Below, in pieces: positions 8,092 to 15,641 of a stretch of 64,000 nucleotides of DNA. The notes below the pieces were generated by a model. It was given only the letters and a program-made list of their open reading frames with translations, ran no database searches and was not told the DNA's origin. Within the stretch, counting starts at the first letter, position 1, and each line of letters starts with the position of its first letter. The translations under genes and the position numbers were made by a program. This DNA comes from VAXT01 sp963774625 (GTDB lineage: Bacteria; Actinomycetota; Thermoleophilia; Gaiellales; Gaiellaceae): contig CAVZFQ010000013.1 of the NCBI GenBank assembly GCA_963774625.1, positions 62,001 to 126,000 on the forward strand. The letters are read 5' to 3'.

Positions 8092-9456
8092 TCACGTCGT
8101 GAGCTCCCCCAGCCAGCGCAGCGCTCGCAGTCCCGGAGCGAAACAGTACTCGCCGCCGCGGGTGACGACGAAGGGCGGCAGTTCCTGCAGGCGGCGGCGG
8201 ATGGGCCGCTCGGGGATCGTGAAGCTGCTGGATCCCTCACTCGGTCCGACGAGGGGGTCCTTCTCGGCCGGGGCGCCGATGAAGATGCCGTCGTTGAGCC
8301 ACTGGGTCTTGACGAACTCGAACTGGCGCTTCAGGTGCGCGCCGGCGAACACGAAGATGATCCCGCGGTCCTCACCGTCGTCCTCGAGCACGCCTTCGGG
8401 CAGCATCGGCCCATAGCTCGTGCCGCGGCGAATCATGCGGTGGAGGCGCACGTTGACGCTCCCGTCGTCGTCGAGCGCGTCCCGCGGGTTGGCGCGCCGC
8501 GCATGCGCGCCGGCCGGGCACTTGAACCCACGCGGGTCGTCACCGTAGAGGAAATCGTTGTTGCGCTTCGCGTCGGCGCCGAGCTGGGGATCGTCGCCCT
8601 CGGGGGAGAGCGCCAAGGGCGCCCCGCTTTGCCAGCGTCCGACCATCTTCGCGCCCAGCAGCGCCTCCTCTTCGCGGCTCGCCGCCTTCGCGTGCAGGTA
8701 CTGCCGGTAGGCCGCGACCCGCGTGTGCAGCTTGCGGAAGACAACGTAAGTTCCGTTGCGGCCGAGCACCTCGGGGGTCGGCATCGGCGGCAGCTCTCCC
8801 GTCTCGTCCCGGTAGCCGAGGATGATCTCGCCGGCCTTGATCGGCCGCTCCCTCGAGTTGGAAGGCGGAATCCCGCTTCCTTCGACTGCGGGCTGGCCAA
8901 TGCCGTCCTTGAAGCCGAAGGAGGTGCGTCCGGTCGGGAGCTGGTAGCAGTCCTGGCGCCAGATGACCTCGACACCGGACAGCTGCTCGTGCGCCTTCCG
9001 CGCCCGCTCGGCGAGCGCCTCCAAGCGTGCCGCATCGGGCGAGAGCACCCCCAGCGCAACGTGGACGTCGGCCGTCCCGAGCGGCTTCTCCCAGTGCTCG
9101 GGGCTGCTCTCGCCGACGTCGCCGAGTTCGGCCGCGCGCGCCGCCATCCCCTGCTGGAACTCCGGCGAGAAGCTGTCGAGCGAGTCCTGCGGTACGCCCA
9201 GGGCCTCGAGACCGTGATAGGTGAAGGCGACCGTGATCCAGGCGTCGTGCGCCGGATCGGCCGACGGCCGGCCGGAGTCGACGAGCGGGTGGAGACGCCG
9301 CACTAGTTCCCGTCCCCCCGCCCGGTCGGCGATGCGGAGCAGCAGATACCTGCCCACGTACGGCGTGGGTCGCTCGTGCAGCGCGCCGCTCTGGATGTCG
9401 TCCAGCTCGAGGCTGGAGCCGTCGACGGCGGTCAGTGTGCCTTCAGAAATCCCCAT
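8092..9456 (-). CDS. DyP-type heme peroxidase
   Basis: 454 residues. Signature GFKDGIGQP (181-189) carries the distal Asp of the GxxDG motif; CPAGAHARRANPRD holds the likely proximal heme His (about 318), Arg and Asn. The final third (FVFAGAHLKRQFEFVKTQWLNDGIF) is also family-typical. The length fits the larger class (C/D, also called V). There is no Tat or Sec signal and the C-terminus (RALRWLGELTT) is not an encapsulin-loading peptide, so it should be cytoplasmic. It oxidises aromatic substrates or porphyrins with H2O2. The start codon overlaps the DUF4331 stop by one base (TGATG), so the two are co-translated. Confidence 0.93.
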   Translation of the reverse strand: MGISEGTLTAVDGSSLELDDIQSGALHERPTPYVGRYLLLRIADRAGGRELVRRLHPLVDSGRPSADPAHDAWITVAFTYHGLEALGVPQDSLDSFSPEFQQGMAARAAELGDVGESSPEHWEKPLGTADVHVALGVLSPDAARLEALAERARKAHEQLSGVEVIWRQDCYQLPTGRTSFGFKDGIGQPAVEGSGIPPSNSRERPIKAGEIILGYRDETGELPPMPTPEVLGRNGTYVVFRKLHTRVAAYRQYLHAKAASREEEALLGAKMVGRWQSGAPLALSPEGDDPQLGADAKRNNDFLYGDDPRGFKCPAGAHARRANPRDALDDDGSVNVRLHRMIRRGTSYGPMLPEGVLEDDGEDRGIIFVFAGAHLKRQFEFVKTQWLNDGIFIGAPAEKDPLVGPSEGSSSFTIPERPIRRRLQELPPFVVTRGGEYCFAPGLRALRWLGELTT

Positions 9457-10586
9457 CAGTGATGCTCAGGGGGCTCGGGCGGTTCCGGATTCGCGGGCGA
9501 GAGGTAGGGGAAAGTGCGCGAGGAGGGCCTCGTCGACCGGTCGACGCCGTCCCGGATCACGGGGCCGTTGCCAGCGTTGATCAGCAGCGTGAAGATCGTG
9601 TCCATGACGTCGTCGTTGAGCGCTCGTCCACCGCACGTCTCGTGTCCCCGGCCCTCGCGGGCGGCGCGCTCGATCTCCAGGAACGAGCCCTGTTCGGCGT
9701 ACGGCTTGCCGGTGTCGACGACGAGGTAATCGGCGAGAACGAGCTCGGTCAGCGGGTGGGTGCCGTTACCGTCCGTCGGCCAGTCAGTCTTGCCATCCAG
9801 GCCGTCCCAGAAGGCGAGATTGGCGTTCAGCCGCGCCCGGTATGCGCCCTGGTAACCCTCGGCGAGGTGGAACGCGTCCTCCATGTTGTAGAGGTCGCGG
9901 ATCTCGAGGTCGCGGTTGACCGGATCGAACTGCTTCGGCGCGAGCATCAGGTTCTTCACCTCCGGCCTTCCGACCCGCTCGATCCTCACCGCGAGCTTGC
10001 CCCGCGTCAGCGTCTCCGCGACCACCGCGACCAGCTCGGCATCCTTCAAGAGCTGCGCACAGTCGACCTCGACGACGAGGCTGAGGACGTTCTTACCGTC
10101 CATGTAGATCGCGCCCGGATCGGTGAACGCGAGCTTGCCGGTCGCGATCGTCTTCAGCGCCGCCGGGGCATCCATGATGAACGAATCCCAGCGCGGGCCG
10201 GCAAACACACGCACGCCATGACCGGATCCGCCCTGCTCGTCGTTGACCCGAAAGGTGACCCTGTCGCCTACCGGCGTCGTGCATACGCCTTCCTGTCCTC
10301 GCGCGCCGTCGCCCGCGCCGGGATCGGAAAACATGCAGTCGAACACGAACTCATGGTCGGCGACAGCGAACGGCGCAGGATCGCTCATGGCTCCCGCCGC
10401 AAGCGGACGCAAGCGGAAGCGGTAGACAAGCCCGTCGGAGAACAGCGCCGAGGGCGGCGCAAACGGGAGCGTGTTCTGCACAAGCACCAGATGCCCCTGC
10501 CGCTCCGGGCTTGGAAACGCGTACACGTCCGTGATGTCCGCGATCGGCTCCGCCAGCGCCCGAGGCCCCGAGATGTGGTCCGACAT
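9456..10586 (-). CDS. DUF4331 family protein
   Basis: 376 residues. The opening SDHISGPRALAEPIADITDVYAF is the hallmark of DUF4331; later blocks (EFVFDCMFSD, RVFAGPRWDSFIMD, ETLTRGKLAVRIERVGRPEV, DLYNMEDAF) are also typical. Function unknown. Many relatives are exported, but this one has no signal peptide, so it is probably cytoplasmic together with DyP. Strong Shine-Dalgarno (GGGGGGAAGG). It is translationally coupled to the DyP gene downstream. Confidence 0.85.
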   Translation of the reverse strand: MSDHISGPRALAEPIADITDVYAFPSPERQGHLVLVQNTLPFAPPSALFSDGLVYRFRLRPLAAGAMSDPAPFAVADHEFVFDCMFSDPGAGDGARGQEGVCTTPVGDRVTFRVNDEQGGSGHGVRVFAGPRWDSFIMDAPAALKTIATGKLAFTDPGAIYMDGKNVLSLVVEVDCAQLLKDAELVAVVAETLTRGKLAVRIERVGRPEVKNLMLAPKQFDPVNRDLEIRDLYNMEDAFHLAEGYQGAYRARLNANLAFWDGLDGKTDWPTDGNGTHPLTELVLADYLVVDTGKPYAEQGSFLEIERAAREGRGHETCGGRALNDDVMDTIFTLLINAGNGPVIRDGVDRSTRPSSRTFPYLSPANPEPPEPPEHH

Positions 10587-10607
10587 CGCCTTCCCCCCTT
10601 CGCGGGC

Positions 10608-11153
10608 CTAGTCGGCCGCCTCGTCGAGCAGTGGCTTCAGCGCGGGATGCTGGAGCACCTCGCCGGCGTTCGGATCGTCCAGCACCCGCTGGAACGCGTC
10701 GTTTACCCGCAGGGCCTTTCTGATCTCCTTCACAGTGCCTCCGTAATTCCGCTGATACGCCGCCGCCGTCTGTTCTGCGCCGAGGACGAACGCCTTCACC
10801 GCCTGGAGATCGGGTAAGCCCTCGTAACCCTCGACGTGCTGGAAGATGGCAACGAAAAGGGCCAGCGTCGGCCCTGACGTGAAGAAGTCGTCCATGTAGG
10901 CGTCCCAGGACCCGTCGAAGCTCGTGACGAACGCGAGCCGCGTGTCGTCGTCGAAGAGAACGAACCTCGCCTCGTGAATCGTCGCGATCGCCATGCCGTA
11001 GTCGCCTGGCCGGTACCCCGGCGTCTCCTGCAGATCCCGAAGCGCAGCTCGGATGTCTTCACCCTCGCCGGGCTTGACACGGAAAAACAGGCTGAACTCG
11101 CTCGTGGGGCCAACCGAAAGGCCCGGCCGAGTTCCTGTTTCAGATGCTGACAT
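10608..11153 (-). CDS. Conserved hypothetical protein, first gene of the DyP operon
   Basis: 181 residues from the ATG at 11153, preceded by GGGAGGTAGGG. The N-terminal half (SLFFRVKPGEGEDIRAAL, then ATIHEARFVLFDD, LAFVTSFDGSWDAYMDDF) has the alternating pattern of a ferredoxin-like or dimeric alpha/beta-barrel fold, the same fold class as DyP itself. The C-terminal half is helical (AVKAFVLGAEQTAAAYQ). No metal or heme motif is obvious. Its place at the head of the operon suggests a structural or substrate-binding partner of the peroxidase; this is inference. Confidence 0.75.
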   Translation of the reverse strand: MSASETGTRPGLSVGPTSEFSLFFRVKPGEGEDIRAALRDLQETPGYRPGDYGMAIATIHEARFVLFDDDTRLAFVTSFDGSWDAYMDDFFTSGPTLALFVAIFQHVEGYEGLPDLQAVKAFVLGAEQTAAAYQRNYGGTVKEIRKALRVNDAFQRVLDDPNAGEVLQHPALKPLLDEAAD

Positions 11154-11335
11154 CCCTACCTCCCGTCGATCCGGCGTTCCAACACCAACTCGCCTAGCTC
11201 CCATCGCCCGAAGAAGAGCTTAATCCCGAAGTGCCGCAAGGCGGCGCGAACCGTCCCGCCGACGGCCATAAAGAGGGACCGCCTCAGAAATGAGTTGAGA
11301 CAAGTGGCCGTTCTCTGTAGAAGCACCTGACCTAA

Positions 11336-11461
11336 CGCACTCACGCGGCCCCGAGGCGCAGGGCCGCGCAGCGGCGATCCCTGCCGACATGGATCGGGAT
11401 CGCGGTCCACAGCGCCCAGACCGTGTTCCTGGGGATCCTCATCTTCACGCTCGTCGTCTGA
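11336..11461 (+). pseudogene. Remnant of a membrane protein C-terminus (CPBP protease-like?)
   Basis: A 41-codon open stretch begins right after a stop (11333) and has no start codon. It reads ...RRRAAQRRSLPTW, then IGIAVHSAQTVFLGILIFTL and a stop at 11459. A basic segment followed by W-x5-H in a hydrophobic helix resembles the last transmembrane helix of CPBP (Abi) intramembrane proteases. No upstream part of such a gene is present. I read it as a truncated, non-functional gene; the family match is tentative. Confidence 0.4.
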
Positions 11462-11489
11462 GAAAAGCACCGCTCCCCTGATGCCCCAA

Positions 11490-11517
11490 GCCCTGTGAGC
11501 CTGCCGGCTCACAGGGC
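11490..11517. terminator. Perfect 12-bp hairpin
   Basis: GCCCTGTGAGCC-TGCC-GGCTCACAGGGC, a perfect 12-bp stem with a 4-nt loop, starts 29 nt after the stop of the coding remnant. No T tract follows on either strand, so termination activity is uncertain; it may be the old terminator of the lost gene. Confidence 0.5.
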
Positions 11518-11598
11518 CTCCCCGCTAACTAAATCCGTACAAATTTTGACACGAGTGGGTTAAGCGCCGAGCAGGCCGCTGAGGGCATCCTCGAGCAA

Positions 11599-11886
11599 AT
11601 GCCTGACCAGTCTTCTCTCAACGAGATCGTCCTGTTCGGGATCCATGCAGGATCCGAAGCGGAGAGGTTGTGCGCGGAGCTTTCGTTGTCCCGTCACGCA
11701 TGGATCGAACAAGACGAAAGGATTGCGGTCGTCGGCGTCATTCTCAATCCCGATGAAGGGGACCTGGCGGACCTTCTGCGCACAGTCGAGCGAGCGGTCG
11801 CACGACTCGGATTGCTCGCGATCCGGTTCGAGCTGGACGGACGCGCCTACTTCCTGCAACCAACTATCGCGGTCTTGGCGGCGTAA
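11599..11886 (+). CDS. Small hypothetical protein
   Basis: 95 residues, M-PDQSSLNEIVLFGIHAGSE... The sequence alternates short beta strands and amphipathic helices (RIAVVGVILNPDEGD, LADLLRTVERAVARLG, FELDGRAYFLQP), so it should fold, but I recognise no family. The frame stays open upstream to 11533 without a start codon. The stop overlaps the next gene (TAATG), so both belong to one transcript. No clear Shine-Dalgarno precedes 11599. Confidence 0.5.
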   Translation: MPDQSSLNEIVLFGIHAGSEAERLCAELSLSRHAWIEQDERIAVVGVILNPDEGDLADLLRTVERAVARLGLLAIRFELDGRAYFLQPTIAVLAA

Positions 11887-12080
11887 TGCCGGGCCTCGAC
11901 GCCGTCGCACGGCGACGGCTTGCCCGCGCTTTCGTCTCCCTCGAAGGCCTCATCGCACAGTGCGAGGCTCACAACAAGGAGGACGTCGGGCCGAAGCTCG
12001 AGCTCCTCAAGCACCTCCGCGACGACATCCGCGTCGTGCTCGACCAGGACGCCGCGCGCCGTTTACCTGTCGAGCGGTAG
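11886..12080 (+). CDS. Small helical hypothetical protein
   Basis: 64 residues beginning MPGLDAVARRRLARAFVSLE, then two amphipathic helices (GLIAQCEAHNKEDVGPKLEL and LKHLRDDIRVVLDQDAA). It starts on the last base of the preceding stop codon and so is probably co-translated with it. No family recognised. The 3' end overlaps the end of the convergent AHSA1 gene by 18 nt. Confidence 0.5.
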   Translation: MPGLDAVARRRLARAFVSLEGLIAQCEAHNKEDVGPKLELLKHLRDDIRVVLDQDAARRLPVER

Positions 12081-12497
12081 CCGCTCCAGCAGCTCGTCGA
12101 CGCGCGCGAAGCCGCTCTTCGCTCCTTCCTCGACGCCGTACTGCATCGTCGTGTCGCGCTCCTCGGTCGTGGCGAAGCGCATCGTCTGCGTCAGTTTCGT
12201 CTGGTCGCCCAGATCCTCGAACTCGAGCGTCTGCAGGTGGTTCTGGAACGTCTGCACGAGCCGTTCGGGCGCCTCGACCTCGCGGAACTCGCCCTCGACG
12301 ACGCCGAAGGCGGTCTGGAAGCGGTACGCGCCGCCGGGACGGACGTCCATCTCCTCGACGACCGTGCCGTCGCCCCACCATTCCGGGATCAGCTTCGGAT
12401 CGGTCCAGACGGAGAAGACATGCGCGCGCGGTGCGTCGAAGATCCGCTCGACGCGGATCTCGAGCTCGTTCGGGGTGGTGACGGTGGTGGTGTTCAA
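12063..12497 (-). CDS. SRPBCC / AHSA1-domain protein
   Basis: 144 residues of the START-like fold: IRVERIFDAPRAHVFSVWTD (first strand and helix), PKLIPEWWGDG, DVRPGGAYRF, VEGEFREVEAPERLVQTF, then the long C-terminal helix (YGVEEGAKSGFARVDELLERL). Proteins of this family bind hydrophobic ligands. The gene follows the DUF1801 gene with one base between stop and start, and an ArsR regulator heads the operon. Function in this setting is not known; ArsR-AHSA1 pairs are common in actinobacteria and a second one lies at 23170-24013. Confidence 0.85.
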   Translation of the reverse strand: MNTTTVTTPNELEIRVERIFDAPRAHVFSVWTDPKLIPEWWGDGTVVEEMDVRPGGAYRFQTAFGVVEGEFREVEAPERLVQTFQNHLQTLEFEDLGDQTKLTQTMRFATTEERDTTMQYGVEEGAKSGFARVDELLERLPLDR

Positions 12498-12498
12498 C

Positions 12499-12915
12499 TC
12501 AGCCCACCGCTTTCTTCACGAGCGCGCCGATCTTGGCCTCGTCGGCTGCAGTCAGCTTCGTCAGCGCATAGGCGACCGGCCACATGGAGCCCGCGTCGAG
12601 GTTGGCGCTGTCATTGAAGCCGAGCATCGCGTATCGCTCTTTGAACTTCGCCGCGTCGCGGAAAAAGACGACGACCTTTCCGTCTCGGGCGTACGCGGGC
12701 ATGCCGTACCACGTCTTCGGAACGAGGTCGGGTGCAGCCTCCGTGACGATCGCGTGAATCCGCTTGCCGAGGGCACGATCGCTGGGCGTCATCTTCGCGA
12801 GCGCGTCGAGCACGGCGGTCTCCCCCTCAGCCGCCGCCTTCAGCTCTTTGGCGCGCGCTCTCATCGCTGCCTTTTCCTCGGCGCTGAATCCTTCCTTCTT
12901 CTTGGTGGGGCTCAT
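12499..12915 (-). CDS. DUF1801 / YdhG-like protein
   Basis: 138 residues. A Lys-rich N-terminus (MSPTKKKEGFSAEEKAAMRA) precedes the DUF1801 core: VLDALAKMTPSDRALGKRI, PKTWYGMPAYARDGKVVVFF and LGFNDSANLDAGSMWPVAYA. The ATG at 12915 overlaps the ArsR stop (ATGA) and has AAAGGAG upstream. Members such as YdhG/FrataxinLike have been linked to iron handling, but most are uncharacterised. Operon ArsR - DUF1801 - AHSA1. Confidence 0.82.
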   Translation of the reverse strand: MSPTKKKEGFSAEEKAAMRARAKELKAAAEGETAVLDALAKMTPSDRALGKRIHAIVTEAAPDLVPKTWYGMPAYARDGKVVVFFRDAAKFKERYAMLGFNDSANLDAGSMWPVAYALTKLTAADEAKIGALVKKAVG

Positions 12916-13223
12916 CGTGCTCCTTTCGTGCGTTCGACGACCTGCGCGAAGCGGTCGAGCCGCTGCAGCCACATGCTGATGCCCTCGAAGGCGTAGGGCG
13001 CGAGCATGCACCTGCGGACACGGCCGACCTTCTCCGTCGTCACGAGCTGCGCCTCCTCCAGCAGCCGGATGTGCTTCTTCATACCGGTCAGCGACATGCC
13101 GAAGGGCTCGGCGAGCTCGCTGATCGTCGCGCGACCCGAACCGAGCCGTTCGAGGACGGCGCGGCGAGTCGGGTCGCCGAGGGCTGAGAAGGCGAGGTCG
13201 ACGGTCGGTGGATACTGAACCAT
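12912..13223 (-). CDS. ArsR-family winged-helix regulator
   Basis: 103 residues from the ATG at 13223. HTH region: FSALGDPTRRAVLERLGSG, ATISELAEPFGMSLTGMKKH (recognition helix), IRLLEEAQLVTTEKVGRVRR (wing). No metal-binding cysteine motif, so it is of the ArsR type that senses something other than metals. A GTG three codons upstream (13232) lies inside the -10 box, which makes the ATG at 13223 the true, leaderless start. It is the first gene of ArsR-DUF1801-AHSA1 and probably autoregulated. Confidence 0.88.
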   Translation of the reverse strand: MVQYPPTVDLAFSALGDPTRRAVLERLGSGRATISELAEPFGMSLTGMKKHIRLLEEAQLVTTEKVGRVRRCMLAPYAFEGISMWLQRLDRFAQVVERTKGAR

Positions 13224-13230
13224 TAGGTTC

Positions 13231-13258
13231 ACTATAGCGGAACGGCGCTGTACTGCAA
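13231..13258 (-). promoter_or_regulatory. Leaderless promoter of the ArsR-DUF1801-AHSA1 operon
   Basis: Minus strand: -35 TTGCAG (13258-13253), 16-nt spacer, -10 TATAGT (13236-13231), then 7 nt to the ATG at 13223. Near-consensus housekeeping promoter with transcription start at the start codon. It abuts the stop of the PPOX gene (13260). Confidence 0.75.
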
Positions 13259-13259
13259 C

Positions 13260-13739
13260 CTAGAGGGTCACCGCTTCGCGGCGGTCGACGCCCGTCCCGC
13301 GCTCGGGGTCTCGGCCGCGGATGAGGACGAAGTGCTCCGACGCGGTCGCGCGATAGAGGCGGAAAAGTGACGGCGGCTGCACGTCGCTCAGCTCCCACGC
13401 GCGTGCGATGTCCTCCTGAGACGTGCGATCGAACAGCTCGATCCCGAGTTCGAGCTCGTTGCCGGTGAGCTCCTCGGCCCGGCCGCTCATGTAGACGGCC
13501 TGCGCGGTGCCGGGTACCGCCGAGGAGTCGTAGATCGCAATCGCGACCTCCCGGCGGGCCGCGAGATTCTGCGAGTGCCTCGAGTCGGGCGACGAGACCC
13601 AGTGGAACCGGGTGTAGTCCTCCGACGCAAACCAGACGGGCGACACCCATGGGTGGCCGGTCTCGTCGGCCGTTCCCAGCGCCATGTAGCTGTTCGAATC
13701 GATGACCGTTCTGGCGAGTTGGCTCAGGTCCTGACTCAT
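13260..13739 (-). CDS. Pyridoxamine 5'-phosphate oxidase-fold flavin-binding protein
   Basis: 159 residues from the ATG at 13739, which follows GAAAGGAGCAGG. PPOX split-barrel features: MALGTADETGHPWVSPVWFA, FHWVSSPDSRHSQNLAARRE, VAIAIYDSSAVPGTAQAVYM. Such proteins bind FMN or F420 and reduce or sequester small molecules; actinobacteria have many F420-dependent versions. No neighbour suggests a substrate. It lies upstream of, but is separate from, the leaderless ArsR operon. Confidence 0.83.
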   Translation of the reverse strand: MSQDLSQLARTVIDSNSYMALGTADETGHPWVSPVWFASEDYTRFHWVSSPDSRHSQNLAARREVAIAIYDSSAVPGTAQAVYMSGRAEELTGNELELGIELFDRTSQEDIARAWELSDVQPPSLFRLYRATASEHFVLIRGRDPERGTGVDRREAVTL

Positions 13740-13773
13740 CCTGCTCCTTTCGGTTGGAGTCGCTAGCGTCGCC

Positions 13774-13819
13774 GGTCTTGCGATGCCGCATGGTTGCAAG
13801 ACCCGAACCGAGGTTCGGG
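13774..13819. repeat. Palindromic REP-like repeat, copy 1
   Basis: Two nested palindromes: GGTCTTGC (13774-13781) pairs with GCAAGACC (13796-13803), and CCCGAACC-GA-GGTTCGGG follows (13802-13819). The core TGCCGCAT..TTGCAAGACC is shared, with few changes, with 15661-15680. The two copies flank the ABC exporter genes. Confidence 0.6.
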
Positions 13820-13874
13820 CTAGCCGGTAGCGGAGTCGGGCGCCGGCCGTAATGCCATGCCGATGCCTGGTCGG

Positions 13875-13880
13875 TAGCTT
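13875..13880 (+). promoter_or_regulatory. Leaderless -10 box of the ABC exporter operon
   Basis: TAGCTT, 7 nt before the ATG at 13888, and no ribosome-binding site; supports 13888 over the in-frame ATG at 13852. Confidence 0.5.
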
Positions 13881-13887
13881 GAACCCC

Positions 13888-14865
13888 ATGTCGAGCGAAC
13901 CGGCTGTCGAGACAGAGGCCCTGCGCAAGAAGTACGGGGACGTGGTTGCCCTCGGCGGTATAGATCTCCGCGTCGACGCAGGAAGCGTCTTCGGTTTGCT
14001 CGGCCCGAACGGCGCCGGCAAGACGACGGCGGTGCGAATCCTGACCACGCTGATTCGCGCTGACAGCGGCACCGCGCAGGTCATGGGCCTAGACGTCGTG
14101 GCTGATGCAGCGCGTGTGCGCGAGCGGATCGGGCTCGCCGGTCAGTACGCGGCGGTCGACGAGATCCTCACGGGCTTCGAGAACCTCGAGATGGTGGGAC
14201 GTCTCTACCACCTCGGCCGCGCGGCATCGCATCGCCGTGCCGGCGAGCTCCTGGAGCTGTTCGATCTCGTCGAAGCCGGCGACCGGCTCGTAAAAACCTA
14301 CTCCGGCGGGATGCGCCGGCGCCTCGACCTGGCAGCGGCGCTCGTCGCCCGGCCGCCGCTCCTCTTCCTCGACGAGCCGACGACAGGTCTCGATCTGCGC
14401 AGCCGCATCGCCCTCTGGGAGGCGATCGAAGCGCTGGTCGGCGAAGGCACAACCGTGCTTCTCACCACCCAGTACCTGGACGAGGCCGACCGCCTCGCCG
14501 ATCGCATCGCGGTCATCGACCACGGCGTCGTGATCGCAGAAGGCACGTCGACCGAGCTCAAGGCACGGGTCGGCGGCGAGCGGCTCGAAGTCCGGCTCGA
14601 AGATCCCGAACGAAGCGACGCGGCAGTCGCAGCGCTCGCGGAGATCGGCGACGGCGGGCCGGCGCAAGTCGACGGTGTGGTGTCGATCCCGATCAACCAC
14701 CGGCGTGGCGCAATCGCAGCCGCCGTGCGGAGGCTCGACGCGGCCCGCATCGGGATCGACGACATCGCCGTGCGAAGTCCGACGCTGGACGATGTGTTCC
14801 TCACTTTGACCGGCCGCGCGGCCGAACCGGAGGAGGAGAGCGACGTGGAGGCGAAGACCGGATGA
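13888..14865 (+). CDS. ABC exporter ATP-binding protein (daunorubicin/DrrA type)
   Basis: 325 residues from 13888 (an in-frame ATG at 13852 is less likely). Walker A GPNGAGKTTAV, Q-loop GQYAAVDEILTG, signature YSGGMRRRLDLA, Walker B LLFLDEPTTGLD, and the H-loop equivalent LLTTQYLDEADRLAD, in which Gln replaces the usual His, as is typical of the DrrA group. A C-terminal domain of about 90 residues follows (VRSPTLDDVFLTLTGR), also DrrA-like. ATGA overlap with the permease gene. It powers export of a drug or lipid; substrate unknown. Confidence 0.92.
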   Translation: MSSEPAVETEALRKKYGDVVALGGIDLRVDAGSVFGLLGPNGAGKTTAVRILTTLIRADSGTAQVMGLDVVADAARVRERIGLAGQYAAVDEILTGFENLEMVGRLYHLGRAASHRRAGELLELFDLVEAGDRLVKTYSGGMRRRLDLAAALVARPPLLFLDEPTTGLDLRSRIALWEAIEALVGEGTTVLLTTQYLDEADRLADRIAVIDHGVVIAEGTSTELKARVGGERLEVRLEDPERSDAAVAALAEIGDGGPAQVDGVVSIPINHRRGAIAAAVRRLDAARIGIDDIAVRSPTLDDVFLTLTGRAAEPEEESDVEAKTG

Positions 14866-15638
14866 CGGCCCTCTTGCATGCTGCTTCGGACACGTTCGTG
14901 CTGTCGAAGCGAAGTCTCTTCAAGATCCGGCGCCAGCCAGATCTGCTGATCGGCTTCACCGTGCAGCCGGTGATGTTCGTGCTGCTCTTCGTCTATGTCT
15001 TCGGCGGGGCGATCGCGACGCCGGGGTACGACAGCTACGTCGACTTCCTGATCCCTGGGATCTTGGTTCAGTCGATCGCCTTCGGCGGCTTCGTGACCGC
15101 TCTCGGCCTGGCCGAGGACCTTCAGAAGGGACTGATCGACCGCTTCCGTTCGCTGCCGATGTGGGGCCCCGCGGTCGTCTCGGGGCGGATCCTGGCGGAC
15201 GTCGGCACCAACGTCATCCAGCTCGTGATCATGCTCACGGTCGGGCTCGTCGCCGGCTTTCGTTTCTCGGCGGACGCGCCGAGTGTGGCGGCCGGAATCG
15301 TGTTGCTGCTCTTCATCGGCTATGCGTTCTCCTGGGTGTTCGCCTTCATCGGCCTGTCGGCTTCGTCGCCGGAGGCATCGAACGCGTACGGGTTCACGAT
15401 CCTTTTTCCGCTCACCTTCGTCTCGTCCGCATTCGTGCCGATCGAGTCGATGCCGAGCTGGCTCCAGCCGGTGGCGGAGAACAACCCGTTCACCATCATG
15501 GTCGATGCCGTTCGCGCCCTCTTCCTCGGTACGCCGGCCGGAAACAACGTCTGGGGAGCAGTGGCTTGGGCGTTCGGCATCATCCTGGTCTTCAGTGCGC
15601 TCTCTGTCTGGCGCTACCAGCGCGCCGTCACCAGGTAA
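14862..15638 (+). CDS. ABC-2 type permease (DrrB type)
   Basis: 258 residues with six hydrophobic segments (for example PVMFVLLFVYVFGGAI, IQLVIMLTVGLVAGF, VLLLFIGYAFSWVFAFIGL, WGAVAWAFGIILVFSAL). The ABC-2 loop GLAEDLQKGLIDRFRSLPM is well preserved; it contacts the ATPase. Start overlaps the ATPase stop (ATGA). Both form a dimeric exporter in the cytoplasmic membrane. A palindromic repeat follows 3 nt after the stop and may terminate the transcript. Confidence 0.92.
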   Translation: MTALLHAASDTFVLSKRSLFKIRRQPDLLIGFTVQPVMFVLLFVYVFGGAIATPGYDSYVDFLIPGILVQSIAFGGFVTALGLAEDLQKGLIDRFRSLPMWGPAVVSGRILADVGTNVIQLVIMLTVGLVAGFRFSADAPSVAAGIVLLLFIGYAFSWVFAFIGLSASSPEASNAYGFTILFPLTFVSSAFVPIESMPSWLQPVAENNPFTIMVDAVRALFLGTPAGNNVWGAVAWAFGIILVFSALSVWRYQRAVTR

Positions 15639-15641
15639 GAG

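Larger units (their letters stand above)
11154..11598. other. Gene-poor interval with remnants
   Basis: 445 nt without a convincing complete gene. It contains the leader of the DyP operon (next to 11153), a stop-flanked coding remnant (11336-11461), a perfect 12-bp hairpin (11490-11517) and a more A+T-rich stretch (about 11525-11565). An open frame on the minus strand (11512-11156) has no start signal and no recognisable motif and is not called. Confidence 0.5.

Noticed and set aside
8092..9456. DyP as encapsulin cargo
   Set aside because: The C-terminus does not show the LxIGSL-type loading peptide and no encapsulin gene is near.
11156..11512. Minus-strand 118-codon frame
   Set aside because: No start signal, Arg-rich, overlaps the hairpin and the remnant; reads like a chance open frame in G+C-rich DNA.
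11599..12080. Toxin-antitoxin pair
   Set aside because: Size and overlap fit, but neither product shows a known toxin, DNA-binding or antitoxin motif.
12916..13791. Long fused protein upstream of the DUF1801 domain
   Set aside because: The open frame is a shadow of the ArsR and PPOX genes; the DUF1801 gene has its own ATG and ribosome-binding site.
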